Shown in pieces: positions 8,039-17,586 of a stretch of 64,000 nucleotides of DNA. The first letter of the stretch is position 1. Every line of letters starts with the position of its first letter. The notes under the pieces are model-generated. The model did no database searches. It worked only from the letters and a program-made list of their open reading frames with translations, and had not been told where the DNA came from. Made by a program: the position numbers and the translations under genes. Origin of the DNA: Bacteroidota bacterium (lineage in GTDB: Bacteria > Bacteroidota > Bacteroidia > Chitinophagales > Chitinophagaceae); the NCBI GenBank assembly GCA_016868855.1, contig VGFP01000001.1, positions 186,001 through 250,000 on the forward strand, read 5' to 3'.

Positions 8039-9163
8039 TTAAAATTTCAAGATATAGGTTGTATGCTTTTTAGCATAGGTTGCACCAACTGCCTGATGCA
8101 ATGCAAGCATTTTTGAATTGAAGTCACCCACCCATGAGAGTTCCAGTTCTTCATAATGACCCAGCGGTTGAACGTACTCCTGCAGTTTCATGAACATGCA
8201 GGATTCGAGTCCCTGGTTTCTGTATAATTCCTTCGTCCCCATGATCACTGCCCTCATTTTTTTATGCTTGATCGTCCATTTATTCCACAGAAATTTCAAT
8301 TTTCCAATCAGGTTCAATTTGCCTTGGAGTCCATTGATCAATTCATTCGTATCCGGAAGAATCATCACAAATGCAACAGGCTCTCCTGTTGATGTATAAC
8401 TGAACCAGATCAAATTAGGATCCATTACAGGTTTGATTTTTTCCAGTGTCTCCATGATGGTAGCATCTGTTACCTCTGTGAAATTTTCAAAGTCCTTCCA
8501 AGCATCATTGTAGATTTCTTTGAAATCCATTGCGAATTTGGGTATTTGATTGGTATCGAGCGGCTTGAACAGATGCCCATTTCTCCTCTCCACCCACTTG
8601 GCAATCTTGATTACTTTTTCAGGCATTCCTTTTTTTACATCGATCTTGTTGGAAATCTGTTCGTATTTAACCTTGAATCCATAGTCGATGAAAAACTGTT
8701 GGTAATAAGGAGGATTGTAATTCATTCCGTAATATGGATTGGTAAATCCATCCACCAGCAATCCCCACCACATGTCGGTCTCTCCAAAATTGATAGGTCC
8801 CATCATACCCCTCATGCCATTTTCATGCAACCATGACTTGGCCTGGTCCAGCAATGCAAAAGCAGCTTCCTTGTCGTTGATACACTCAAAGAATCCGCAT
8901 CCACCTGTTGGGACTTCTTCATTGAAAGCTTTTTTATTGTTGATGAAAGCGGCAATTCTCCCGATGGGGTTGCCGGTATCATCAAGCAACATCCACCTTA
9001 TACATTTGCCAAAAGTGAAAAAATTGTTTTTTGAAGGATTGAATACAGCTTCAATATCATTGAATAGAGGACAAATCCAGTTGGGGTCATTCTTGTAAAT
9101 GACAAAGGGTACTTGTAAAAATTGCTTTGCGGTGACTTGATCCGCTACTTCTACTAATCTCAT
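8039..9163 (-). CDS. GNAT-superfamily acetyltransferase-like protein
   Basis: The 374-residue protein belongs to a widespread Bacteroidota group of GNAT-fold proteins of unknown substrate. The landmarks are FVIYKNDPNWICPL near the N-terminus, GRIAAFINN, GPINFGETDMWWGLLVDGF around residues 140-160, and a C-terminal GNAT-like half with RNQGLESCMFM. No signal peptide is seen. It is the first gene of a two-gene unit with the GtrA-like protein, and has its own TAAATTTG promoter element 11 bases before the ATG. It diverges from argS. Only the general fold is supported. Confidence 0.75.
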   Translation of the reverse strand: MRLVEVADQVTAKQFLQVPFVIYKNDPNWICPLFNDIEAVFNPSKNNFFTFGKCIRWMLLDDTGNPIGRIAAFINNKKAFNEEVPTGGCGFFECINDKEAAFALLDQAKSWLHENGMRGMMGPINFGETDMWWGLLVDGFTNPYYGMNYNPPYYQQFFIDYGFKVKYEQISNKIDVKKGMPEKVIKIAKWVERRNGHLFKPLDTNQIPKFAMDFKEIYNDAWKDFENFTEVTDATIMETLEKIKPVMDPNLIWFSYTSTGEPVAFVMILPDTNELINGLQGKLNLIGKLKFLWNKWTIKHKKMRAVIMGTKELYRNQGLESCMFMKLQEYVQPLGHYEELELSWVGDFNSKMLALHQAVGATYAKKHTTYILKF

Positions 9164-9174
9164 TGTTGGAATGG

Positions 9175-9182
9175 CAAATTTA
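9175..9182 (-). promoter_or_regulatory. -7 element before the GNAT-like gene
   Basis: The minus strand reads TAAATTTG, matching TAnnTTTG, and ends 11 bases before the ATG at 9163. It lies back to back with the argS promoter element 33 bases away. Confidence 0.55.
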
Positions 9183-9215
9183 CCGAATATGCCTCAATTA
9201 AAATAGGGGGAATCG

Positions 9216-9223
9216 TACCTTTG
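9216..9223 (+). promoter_or_regulatory. -7 element before argS
   Basis: TACCTTTG matches TAnnTTTG and ends 16 bases before the argS ATG at 9240. No good TTTG -33 element is evident. Confidence 0.55.
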
Positions 9224-9239
9224 CTGCAACTCAGCATAC

Positions 9240-11015
9240 ATGTTAACAGATTTTATCAGAAGCAAGTCACTCGATGCCATTTCAGCCCTTTACAACATCA
9301 AACTGTCTGATAAAGAGCTTCAGGTAAACATCACCAAACCTGAATTTGATGGTGATTACACAGTGGTACTTTTTGCACTTGTAAAATCGCTGAAAAAGAG
9401 TCCGGATGAAATAGGCCATTCCATCGGACAATACCTGATTGAAAAAGAGCATGCTAGTTTTGAAGCTTACAACATTATCAAAGGATTTCTAAATCTGACA
9501 GTTCGCAGTGATTTCTTTTTGGATATGTTGAACAAACATTACCAAGATCCATGCTTTGGAAAGGCTCCCATGAACGGTAAAAAAATCATGGTCGAATATT
9601 CCTCCCCCAATACAAATAAGCCTTTGCACCTGGGACATCTACGAAATAACTTTTTGGGTAGAAGCATTGCTGAAATATTGAAAGCAAATGGATACGATGT
9701 CGTAAAAACATGCATTGTCAACGACAGAGGTGTTCATATATGCAAGAGCATGGTCGCATGGAAAAAATTTGCCACTGGCGCAACTCCTGCATCTACCCAG
9801 AAGAAAGGCGATCACTTTGTAGGTGATTATTATGTACAATTCAATGACGCATACAAATCTGAAGTAGAAGCATTGGTTCAACAAGGCATGGATAAAGTCC
9901 AGGCCGAGAAAGAAGCTCCCATCATGAAGGAAACGCAACAGATGCTGATTGATTGGGAAAATGGAAAATCGGATGTGATAGCACTCTGGAAACAAATGAA
10001 CCAGTGGGTATATGATGGATTTGATGTTACCTATAAAAGAATTGGTTCTGATTTTGAAAAAACTTATTACGAGAGCAATACCTATCTGCTGGGAAAAGAT
10101 ACGATAGAAGAAGGACTGAAAAAAAATGTTTTCTTCAAAAAATCAGATGGGAGTGTTTGGATTGATTTAACAGCCGAGGGACTCGACGAGAAATTGGTGC
10201 TGAGAGGCGATGGCACTTCAGTCTATATCACACAAGATATCGGACTCGCACAATTGAAGTACGAGGAGTACAAAATCGACCAAAGCATTTATGTAGTGGG
10301 CGATGAACAGAACTATCACCTGAAAGTATTGCAGCTGATTTGCAAAAAATTGGGACTCCCCTATGCAGATGGTATTCATCATTTGTCTTACGGTATGGTA
10401 GAACTGCCTACCGGCAAAATGAAGAGCAGAGAAGGTACAGTGGTTGATGCCGACGATCTCATCGATGAAATGGTGAATATAGCGGCAACCCATACACAGG
10501 AATTGGGTAAAGTAAAAGACTTTACCGAAACAGAATTGAAAGATTTGTATGATACGATAGGCATTGGAGCATTGAAGTTTTTCCTACTCAGGGTGGATCC
10601 CAAGAAAAAAATGATTTTCAATCCAGAGGAATCGATCGATTTCCACGGATTTACTGGTCCCTTTATCCAATATACACACGCGCGGATCAAAAGTGTACTG
10701 AGGAAAAATGAAATAGCACCTGCTCCTTTGGTATTGTCTTCCCCTTTGCACAAAATGGAAAAGGAATTGCTGGTGCAGTGCGAATTGTTTGAGCAAACAC
10801 TTTCTGGAGCAGGACAGTCACTTGACCCATCAACGCTTTCCATGTATCTCTTCCAATTGGCACAGAGTTTCAATTCATTCTATGCTGCGTTGAGTATTTC
10901 CAGTGCTGAATCAGAAGAGAAAAAGCAACTCAGGCTCAAGATTTCTTCGTTGGTAGCAACCATCCTCCAATCTGGGATGCACCTATTGGGTATTCAGGTT
11001 CCAGAAAAAATGTAA
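9240..11015 (+). CDS. argS: Arginyl-tRNA synthetase
   Basis: This class I synthetase charges tRNA-Arg. The 591-residue protein shows, in order, the N-terminal Add-1 domain (residues 1 to about 100) and the HIGH motif as HLGHLRN within VEYSSPNTNKPLHLGHLRNN. The catalytic Rossmann fold and a KMSKS-equivalent GKMKSREGTVVDADD follow. The last part is the anticodon-binding DALR domain, with FIQYTHARIKSVLRK at its entry. The KMSKS-like loop is degenerate, which is common in ArgRS. The gene diverges from the GNAT-like gene and its stop directly abuts the stop of glgB. Confidence 0.98.
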   Translation: MLTDFIRSKSLDAISALYNIKLSDKELQVNITKPEFDGDYTVVLFALVKSLKKSPDEIGHSIGQYLIEKEHASFEAYNIIKGFLNLTVRSDFFLDMLNKHYQDPCFGKAPMNGKKIMVEYSSPNTNKPLHLGHLRNNFLGRSIAEILKANGYDVVKTCIVNDRGVHICKSMVAWKKFATGATPASTQKKGDHFVGDYYVQFNDAYKSEVEALVQQGMDKVQAEKEAPIMKETQQMLIDWENGKSDVIALWKQMNQWVYDGFDVTYKRIGSDFEKTYYESNTYLLGKDTIEEGLKKNVFFKKSDGSVWIDLTAEGLDEKLVLRGDGTSVYITQDIGLAQLKYEEYKIDQSIYVVGDEQNYHLKVLQLICKKLGLPYADGIHHLSYGMVELPTGKMKSREGTVVDADDLIDEMVNIAATHTQELGKVKDFTETELKDLYDTIGIGALKFFLLRVDPKKKMIFNPEESIDFHGFTGPFIQYTHARIKSVLRKNEIAPAPLVLSSPLHKMEKELLVQCELFEQTLSGAGQSLDPSTLSMYLFQLAQSFNSFYAALSISSAESEEKKQLRLKISSLVATILQSGMHLLGIQVPEKM

Positions 11016-12986
11016 TCAGTTCACTTTCTTCAAAACGATGCCTGCCAAGGGTGGCAATTGCAGCAGGAGATGATTGTTTTGATCTTTGTCAGTAACAGTT
11101 GCTAACAATTCAAGATTGTTATACTGATCTGTTCCCCAAAATGCTTTCTTGTCACTGTTGAAGATTTCTTTCCAAGTTCCCTTACTGTTCATTTTCACCT
11201 TCCAGCTTGTTCTTTGAACGGGTGTCATGTTCAAGATAATCAGGAGTTCATCATCGGATGATTTACCTCTTCTGAAAAAAGATATGACAGATTCTTCACG
11301 GTGATTGAGTTCATGCCATTCGAATCCGGTTGGATTGAATTGCTGGTAACTCAGCGCTGATTCTTTTTTCACCAAATGAGCAAGAGCACTGACACATTTT
11401 TTCATCCCTGCATGGCAATCGTACTGGAGCAAATCCCAGCGCAATGAAGTTTTATAGTTCCACTCATCGGTTTGTCCGAATTCATTTCCCATGAAAAGCA
11501 ATTTACCTCCAGGATGCATGAACATGTATGTATAGAGTAGTCGGAGATTTGCAAATTTCTGCCATTCATCTCCTGGCATTTTATAAATCAAGGGTGATTT
11601 ACCGTGTACTACTTCATCATGGCTCAGTGGCAACATGAAATTTTCATCATAGTAATACATCATGCTGAACGTGAGTTGATTTTGCTGAAACTGTCTGAAT
11701 ACGGGATCCTGCTTGAAATACCTCAATGTGTCATGCATCCATCCCATCATCCACTTCATTCCAAATCCAAGTCCATCCTGGTACGTTGGACGAGAAACAC
11801 CGTGCCAGTTGGTGGCCTCTTCTGCAATGGTTTGAACTCCCTTGAAATCACGGTAAACCATTTCATTCATGTTTTTCAGGAATTCAATGGCTTCGATATT
11901 TCCATTTCCGCCGAACTCATTGGGCTCCCACTCTCCTTCATTTCTGGAATAATCTAATTTCAACATGGAAGAAACTGCATCAACACGGAGTCCGTCAATG
12001 TGAAAACAATCCAACCAGAATCTTGCATTGCTGATCAAAAAAGATCTTACCTCACCTCTTCCATAATTGAATATATAACTGTTCCAATCCGGATGATAGC
12101 CTTTTCTCATGTCAGCATACTCATAAGTATGTGTACCATCAAACATGAAAAGACCGTGACTGTCATATGGAAAATGTGATGGCACCCAATCTAAAATGAC
12201 CCCAATTCCTTCCTGATGAAAATAATTGATCATCGCCATGAACTCTTCCGGATGACCGAAACGTGATGTGGGAGCAAAATATCCAGTCCCCTGATAGCCC
12301 CAGCTTCCATCGAATGGAAATTCCATTACAGGCATCAATTCAACATGGGTGAATCCCATTTCCTTTACATAGGGCACCAATCTTTCTGCAATTTCCCAAT
12401 AAGAGAAAAAAGATTCTTCGTTGAAAGGATCAGGCTTCATCCAACTACCCAGATGAACCTCATATACTGTGTATGGCGCATCCAGGTTGTTATGTGCCTC
12501 CCTGTTGTCCATCCATTTATCATCCTTCCACTCAAATTCAATATTCCAGGTAATACTTGCCGTCAAGGGTTTCTTCTCCCAATAATGTGCATAAGGATCA
12601 CCTTTTTGCATGAGTTTTCCCTGAAATCCTTTGATGGCATATTTGTACACCTCTCCTCTGACACAATGGGGAATGAACCCTTCCCAAATTCCGCTTTGAT
12701 CGAGTCTCACGTACAATGGATGAACACCTTCTTTCCAATCATTGAAATTTCCAACTACACTGACTTCGGTTGCATTGGGAGCCCACACTGAAAAGTAGGT
12801 GCCTTCTTTACCCAGCACAGTAAGCTGCTTGTTCCCAAAATAGACATACGCATTGTAAAGAGTGCCGCTTTGAAAATTGCGAATGATTTCTTCGTTGAAC
12901 AATGAATAATTCCAAACAGACTTGGTGGCATCTATAAAATGAACATCTTCGTATGCTTTGTTCGTTTTATTGGATGGTTTCTTCAT
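11016..12986 (-). CDS. glgB: 1,4-alpha-glucan branching enzyme
   Basis: GlgB makes the alpha-1,6 branches of glycogen. The 656-residue protein has an N-terminal CBM48 domain (FSVWAPNATEVSVVGNFNDW, near residues 66-85) and a GH13 barrel. Catalytic segments are GLRVDAVSSML (nucleophile Asp), TIAEEATNW (acid Glu) and LSHDEVVHGKSPL (transition-state Asp). A C-terminal all-beta domain follows. It is the last gene of the glgA-glgC-transporter-amylase-glgB run and starts 15 bases after the amylase stop. There is no signal peptide, so it acts in the cytoplasm. Confidence 0.97.
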   Translation of the reverse strand: MKKPSNKTNKAYEDVHFIDATKSVWNYSLFNEEIIRNFQSGTLYNAYVYFGNKQLTVLGKEGTYFSVWAPNATEVSVVGNFNDWKEGVHPLYVRLDQSGIWEGFIPHCVRGEVYKYAIKGFQGKLMQKGDPYAHYWEKKPLTASITWNIEFEWKDDKWMDNREAHNNLDAPYTVYEVHLGSWMKPDPFNEESFFSYWEIAERLVPYVKEMGFTHVELMPVMEFPFDGSWGYQGTGYFAPTSRFGHPEEFMAMINYFHQEGIGVILDWVPSHFPYDSHGLFMFDGTHTYEYADMRKGYHPDWNSYIFNYGRGEVRSFLISNARFWLDCFHIDGLRVDAVSSMLKLDYSRNEGEWEPNEFGGNGNIEAIEFLKNMNEMVYRDFKGVQTIAEEATNWHGVSRPTYQDGLGFGMKWMMGWMHDTLRYFKQDPVFRQFQQNQLTFSMMYYYDENFMLPLSHDEVVHGKSPLIYKMPGDEWQKFANLRLLYTYMFMHPGGKLLFMGNEFGQTDEWNYKTSLRWDLLQYDCHAGMKKCVSALAHLVKKESALSYQQFNPTGFEWHELNHREESVISFFRRGKSSDDELLIILNMTPVQRTSWKVKMNSKGTWKEIFNSDKKAFWGTDQYNNLELLATVTDKDQNNHLLLQLPPLAGIVLKKVN

Positions 12987-13001
12987 TGCGTTGTTTGAAA
13001 A

Positions 13002-14852
13002 TTATTTCAATTCAAATACATGAAATGATACAGGGGGAATGGCAATAGAATTTTGATTGATGGTAATGGTTTTTTTATTTAAAATATCCAGCAGGACCTT
13101 ATTCTGAGAAACCATTTCGCTGAAAGCAGACATTTGTATATTTTCTTCTTTGTTAGATGTATTTACTACGCACATGATTTTATGCTTATCTGAAACACGA
13201 AAATAGACATAAACTCCATTTTTGGGGATGAATTGAATCAGTTTGCCTTTGGTAAGCGCGGGACTACCTTTTCTGAACTGCGCGAGTGATTTGAAAAAGT
13301 CAAATGCTTCCTGTTCTCTTTCTGATCTCCCACTGGCACTGAATTTATCGGTATTGTCTGATTGCCATCCACCCGGAAAATCCAATCGAACCGCTGCATC
13401 ATTGGGATCTTTGAAGTTCTTCATGAGAATTTCGGTCCCATAGTATACCTGAGGAATCCCCCTTGTGGTAAGCAATAATCCGAGTCCAATTTTATATTTG
13501 TTCATGCTCTCTCCTGCCATGGAAAAAAATCTGTTCATGTCATGGTTGTCCAGAAAAATGCAATTGGTGAATGGATCTTTGTATAGAAAATCCTGTGACA
13601 AAGTGGTATACACTTTCATGATGCCTTCGTTCCAACCGAAAGGCTGATTGAGTAAATCCATAGTAGCAGCTTGCAGGGGAAAATCAGTCACACCTTTGAT
13701 TTGATGCTTGAAAGCAGTATTCATGTTGTTCTGGGTGAAGTAAGCACTTCCAGCTACAGTGTTTGTCCACGCCTCTCCAAAAACAGTCAGCTTCGGATAT
13801 TCTCGAAGCAATGCAGCATTGATATCATTTAGGAATTGCTCATCACAATATTTATAGGTATCAACCCTCCATCCATCGATGGCAAATTCTTCGGTTGACC
13901 AGATATTTTGTTGGATCATGTATTTGGCAACATAGGTATTGGATAAATTCAAATCAGGCAAATGCGGTACGAACCAACCGCCAATCATTCGATTCTTTTC
14001 TGAGGCAGTTGCATAGGGATCAAAGAAAACTTCTTCACGATGATCTGGACCCGTATACACCGGCCATTGATTCAACCAATCGTTCATGGGCGGATCCAAT
14101 ACCGTGTGGTGGTGATTGCCTATGTGATTGTAAACAGCATCCTGCAACACCTTCAAACCTTTTTGATGTGCAGCTTGTACAAGACTTTTGTAAGCTTCGT
14201 TTCCACCGAAACGTTTATCTACCTTGTAATGGCTGGTGATCCAATAGCCGTGGTAGCCACTCATCATCCAAATACTTTCTTTCATAATGGGCATATCATT
14301 CTCCATAACAGGAGTCATCCATATGGATGTGACACCCAAATCTTTTAGATAATCCAATTTGGATGCAACGCCTGCCAAATCACCTCCATGTCTCGCAGAA
14401 GGATTTTTCCTGTCAGACAATGTATCCCTCAAATCTTTGAATGCATCGTTGGTTGGATCTCCATTCACGAATCTGTCGGGCATGATCAGGTAAATCAAGT
14501 CCTCAGAACGAACACCCTGGTGCATGGAAGCATTTTTTACACGTGACTTCAATTCATAATTGAAAGTTTTGCCATCTGAAAAAACCATGGTGTAGATACC
14601 TGGTTTGGCTGACGAAAGTATTTCCAAGTCAACAAACAGGTAATGTTTGTTTTCGGGTTGAAATATTTTTTTGATGGCTATACTGGATGACTTGAAAGTC
14701 AACGATGGTGTGAGATTTTCATTGCTGTGGATCATCAATTGAATAGACGAATGCTTCATGCCTGTCCACCAATGAGAAGGATAAACATTGATCTGAGCGA
14801 TGCTCCATTGAATACAAATAGAAAATACACAAGCCAATAAAGAACGAATCAT
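13002..14852 (-). CDS. Exported GH13 alpha-amylase / neopullulanase-like enzyme
   Basis: The enzyme probably cleaves alpha-1,4 links of starch or maltodextrins outside the cytoplasm. The chosen ATG at 14852 gives 616 residues beginning MIRSLLACVFSICIQWSIAQ, a signal peptide. An immunoglobulin-like domain of the neopullulanase type follows, then the GH13 barrel. The catalytic triad is visible: GWRVDTYKY (nucleophile Asp), VFGEAW (acid Glu) and LDNHDMNRF. RHGGDLAGVASKLDYL marks barrel entry. An upstream in-frame start at 14912 would overlap the transporter gene and remove the signal peptide from the N-terminus. It resembles SusA/cyclomaltodextrinase-like enzymes; exact specificity is not decidable. 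Confidence 0.9.
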   Translation of the reverse strand: MIRSLLACVFSICIQWSIAQINVYPSHWWTGMKHSSIQLMIHSNENLTPSLTFKSSSIAIKKIFQPENKHYLFVDLEILSSAKPGIYTMVFSDGKTFNYELKSRVKNASMHQGVRSEDLIYLIMPDRFVNGDPTNDAFKDLRDTLSDRKNPSARHGGDLAGVASKLDYLKDLGVTSIWMTPVMENDMPIMKESIWMMSGYHGYWITSHYKVDKRFGGNEAYKSLVQAAHQKGLKVLQDAVYNHIGNHHHTVLDPPMNDWLNQWPVYTGPDHREEVFFDPYATASEKNRMIGGWFVPHLPDLNLSNTYVAKYMIQQNIWSTEEFAIDGWRVDTYKYCDEQFLNDINAALLREYPKLTVFGEAWTNTVAGSAYFTQNNMNTAFKHQIKGVTDFPLQAATMDLLNQPFGWNEGIMKVYTTLSQDFLYKDPFTNCIFLDNHDMNRFFSMAGESMNKYKIGLGLLLTTRGIPQVYYGTEILMKNFKDPNDAAVRLDFPGGWQSDNTDKFSASGRSEREQEAFDFFKSLAQFRKGSPALTKGKLIQFIPKNGVYVYFRVSDKHKIMCVVNTSNKEENIQMSAFSEMVSQNKVLLDILNKKTITINQNSIAIPPVSFHVFELK

Positions 14853-14862
14853 ATAAAAGTTT

Positions 14863-16224
14863 TTATTTTTTTTCAGCTGGATCATATACATAAACAACGC
14901 TGATTGCAGCACAAATCATAAAAATACCTGCCAATACAATTGCGTAGATTGATTGTCCGTTGTACAGATGTTTCACAATCCATCCCCCAACAAATCCATT
15001 GATGATTTGTGGAAGGGTGATGAAGAAATTGAAGATACCCATATAAATACCCAGCTTTCCTGCCGGGATGGAAGCCGACAGAATCACATAGGGCATAGCC
15101 AGAATCGATGCCCATGCCAGTCCCACGCCTACCATGGAATATTTCAGCATCGACGGATCTTCAATAAAATATATGGAAATCAATCCGATTCCACCAGCCA
15201 AGAGTGAAATTGCATGTGTCAATCTGCGGTTGATCTTTCTGGCCAAAACAGGAAGCAGCAATGCATAAAACATGGCTACCAAATTATAAACGCCGAATGC
15301 GGAACTGACTTTGTTCCCAGCTTCGTTGTAGGCAACTGACTGACTATAGTTTCCTGAAAGCTTATAAATATGTGTCGCGACAGCATCTGTGGTGAACACC
15401 CACATGCTGAACAATGCAAACCAGCTGAAAAACTGAACGAGTCCCAGTTGTTTCATTGTTCTCGGCATCTGTTTGAAATCTGTAAAAATTTCTGAAAGTC
15501 CCCCGCCTTTGGATTCCGCTTTGCCATGGTATTTCTCATACTCATGAGGAGGATATTCTTTTGTAAAGAAAATGGTTATTAAAATGGATGCAATAAAAAC
15601 GACAGCACCTATATAAAATGAATACTTGATGTTATTCGCTACACCATCACTTCCTGCATTCATGCTGATGCCATTGGTGGCTAAAAATTCGGGCAATGCT
15701 GAACCAGCAACTGCTCCCAGGCCAATTAAAAATGTTTGTATACTGAAACCTGAGGCACTTTGTTGATGAGATAAATTGTCTGCAACCAATGCCCGGAATG
15801 GTTCCATGGCAATATTAAAAGAAGCATCCATGACCATTACCATACCTGCTCCAATCCACAGTGCTGGTATGATGGCAGTAAAGTTTCCTGAATTAGGAAG
15901 CATAATCAATGCTATACTGGAAAGGATAGCTCCTGCAAGAAAAAATGGTTTTCTGCGTCCCAATCTGTTCCAAGTTTTATCGCTGTAGTGACCAATGATG
16001 GGTTGAACAATCATACCAACCAAAGGAGCAACAATCCAAAACATGGGAAGCTGTTCCACATCTGCACCGAATGATCTTAAAATTCTACTTGTATTTCCAT
16101 TCTGTAATGCAAATCCGAATTGAATTCCAAGAAATCCAACGCTCATCAAAAAGATCTGGCTGATGCGCAGCAAAGGTTTTTCTGTTGTTTTTGATTGAAT
16201 GGCATCAATGCTTGCATGTCCCAT
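14863..16224 (-). CDS. MFS sugar transporter, SLC45/maltose-transporter-like
   Basis: The 453-residue protein has about twelve membrane helices and belongs to the SLC45-like MFS branch that carries maltose or sucrose. Landmarks are GFLGIQFGFALQNGNTSRIL in helix 1 and PLVGMIVQPIIGHYSDKTW with the MFS loop signature, followed by LGRRKPFF. It lies between glgC (67 bases upstream) and the exported amylase (10 bases downstream), so uptake of maltose or maltodextrins released by that amylase is the natural inference. No binding protein or SusC/SusD pair is adjacent. Confidence 0.87.
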   Translation of the reverse strand: MGHASIDAIQSKTTEKPLLRISQIFLMSVGFLGIQFGFALQNGNTSRILRSFGADVEQLPMFWIVAPLVGMIVQPIIGHYSDKTWNRLGRRKPFFLAGAILSSIALIMLPNSGNFTAIIPALWIGAGMVMVMDASFNIAMEPFRALVADNLSHQQSASGFSIQTFLIGLGAVAGSALPEFLATNGISMNAGSDGVANNIKYSFYIGAVVFIASILITIFFTKEYPPHEYEKYHGKAESKGGGLSEIFTDFKQMPRTMKQLGLVQFFSWFALFSMWVFTTDAVATHIYKLSGNYSQSVAYNEAGNKVSSAFGVYNLVAMFYALLLPVLARKINRRLTHAISLLAGGIGLISIYFIEDPSMLKYSMVGVGLAWASILAMPYVILSASIPAGKLGIYMGIFNFFITLPQIINGFVGGWIVKHLYNGQSIYAIVLAGIFMICAAISVVYVYDPAEKK

Positions 16225-16291
16225 ACGGCAAGGGTTTTAATGTGTTTAAATTACACAATATGGAAGTTACGAAAAAGGGCTGATTTCAGCA

Positions 16292-17566
16292 TTAAATAAC
16301 AAATCCATCAGGAAGCACTGCTCCTTTCTTTACTACAACAATACCGTCTTTAATGGTATACAGCAGGTGATCGGAATTGGTTAAATGTTTGCCTCCATTG
16401 ATCCTGACGTCATTTCCTATGCGGCAGTTTTTATCAATGATGGTATTTTTTATATAGCATCTCTCTCCGATACCAAGTTTTGGGAGTCCGTTGGTGACAG
16501 ATGCGTTCATCTCTTCCAAAGTTTCGTAGTAATCGGTACCCATGATATAGCAACTGACAATGGTTGTTCCATATCCTATGCGGGTTCTGATTCCGATTAC
16601 AGAATTCTCTACCCTTGAAGCGTTGATGATGCAACCCTCTGCAATAATGGTTTTTTCCAAAGTGGTACCACTGATTTTTGCAGGCGGCAACATCCTGGCT
16701 CTTGTATATACAGCTTTTTTATTGTCAAAGAGATTGAACTCTGGTACGTCTTTGGTAAGTGCAAGGTTGGCTTCAAAAAATGAATGAATATTTCCTATGT
16801 CTGTCCAATACCCTTCGTATTGAAAACTGACAACTTTGTGTTTATTGATGGAAAATGGAATGATTTCTTTTCCAAAATCAGTTGCATCTTTAAAATCCTC
16901 CAACAGAGAATTGAAAAGGGTATTACGGTTGAAGATATATATACCCATGCTGGCCAGGTAATCTCTTCCTTGTGCCTTCATGGCATCACCTGTATCACTT
17001 ACCCAGTCCTTCAACACTTCTTTCTTTGGTTTTTCTATAAAAGATTGAATGATATTATCACCTCCCTTTTTTAAAATGCCAAACTCGGTTGCTTCTGCCG
17101 CACCGACAGGTATGGTGGCAATGGAAATCTCTGCATTATTTTTGATATGGTCTTCAATCATTTGATGAAAATCCATTTGATAAAGCTGATCACCTGATAA
17201 AATCAACACATACTCAAAATCCTGTTGATTGATATGCCTCAAAGATTGTCTCACTGCATCTGCTGTTCCCTGAAACCAAGCCGGATTATCGGGAGTTTGT
17301 TCAGCAGCAATGATATCCACAAAAGCAGCGCTGAAGACACTGAAATGATAAGTGTTCTTGATGTGTTTGTTCAAGGAGGCTGAATTGAATTGGGTAAGGA
17401 CATACATCCTTCCGATATCAGAATTCAAACAATTGGAGATGGGAATATCCACCAATCGATACTTACCTGCAATGGGAACAGCCGGCTTGCTTCTTGTTGA
17501 GGTAAGCGGTGAAAGCCTGGAACCAGCACCTCCTCCCAATATAACTGCCACAACACTTTTTATCAT
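16292..17566 (-). CDS. glgC: Glucose-1-phosphate adenylyltransferase (ADP-glucose synthase)
   Basis: GlgC makes ADP-glucose from ATP and glucose-1-phosphate and is usually the controlled step of glycogen synthesis. The 424-residue protein begins with the nucleotidyltransferase signature LGGGAGSRLSPLTSTRSKPA (residues 10-29), followed by GKYRLVDIPISNCLNS. FQGTADAVRQS, GDQLYQMD and FIEKPKKE are the further active-site blocks, and a C-terminal left-handed beta-helix closes the protein. It starts 20 bases after the glgA stop. Its size and sequence fit the homotetrameric bacterial type, with no second subunit. Confidence 0.97.
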   Translation of the reverse strand: MIKSVVAVILGGGAGSRLSPLTSTRSKPAVPIAGKYRLVDIPISNCLNSDIGRMYVLTQFNSASLNKHIKNTYHFSVFSAAFVDIIAAEQTPDNPAWFQGTADAVRQSLRHINQQDFEYVLILSGDQLYQMDFHQMIEDHIKNNAEISIATIPVGAAEATEFGILKKGGDNIIQSFIEKPKKEVLKDWVSDTGDAMKAQGRDYLASMGIYIFNRNTLFNSLLEDFKDATDFGKEIIPFSINKHKVVSFQYEGYWTDIGNIHSFFEANLALTKDVPEFNLFDNKKAVYTRARMLPPAKISGTTLEKTIIAEGCIINASRVENSVIGIRTRIGYGTTIVSCYIMGTDYYETLEEMNASVTNGLPKLGIGERCYIKNTIIDKNCRIGNDVRINGGKHLTNSDHLLYTIKDGIVVVKKGAVLPDGFVI

Positions 17567-17586
17567 TGCTTTATGTTTTAATCAAT

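Noticed and set aside
14853-14912. An upstream start for the GH13 amylase
   Set aside because: It would overlap the transporter gene and bury the signal peptide; the ATG at 14852 gives an N-terminal signal peptide directly.
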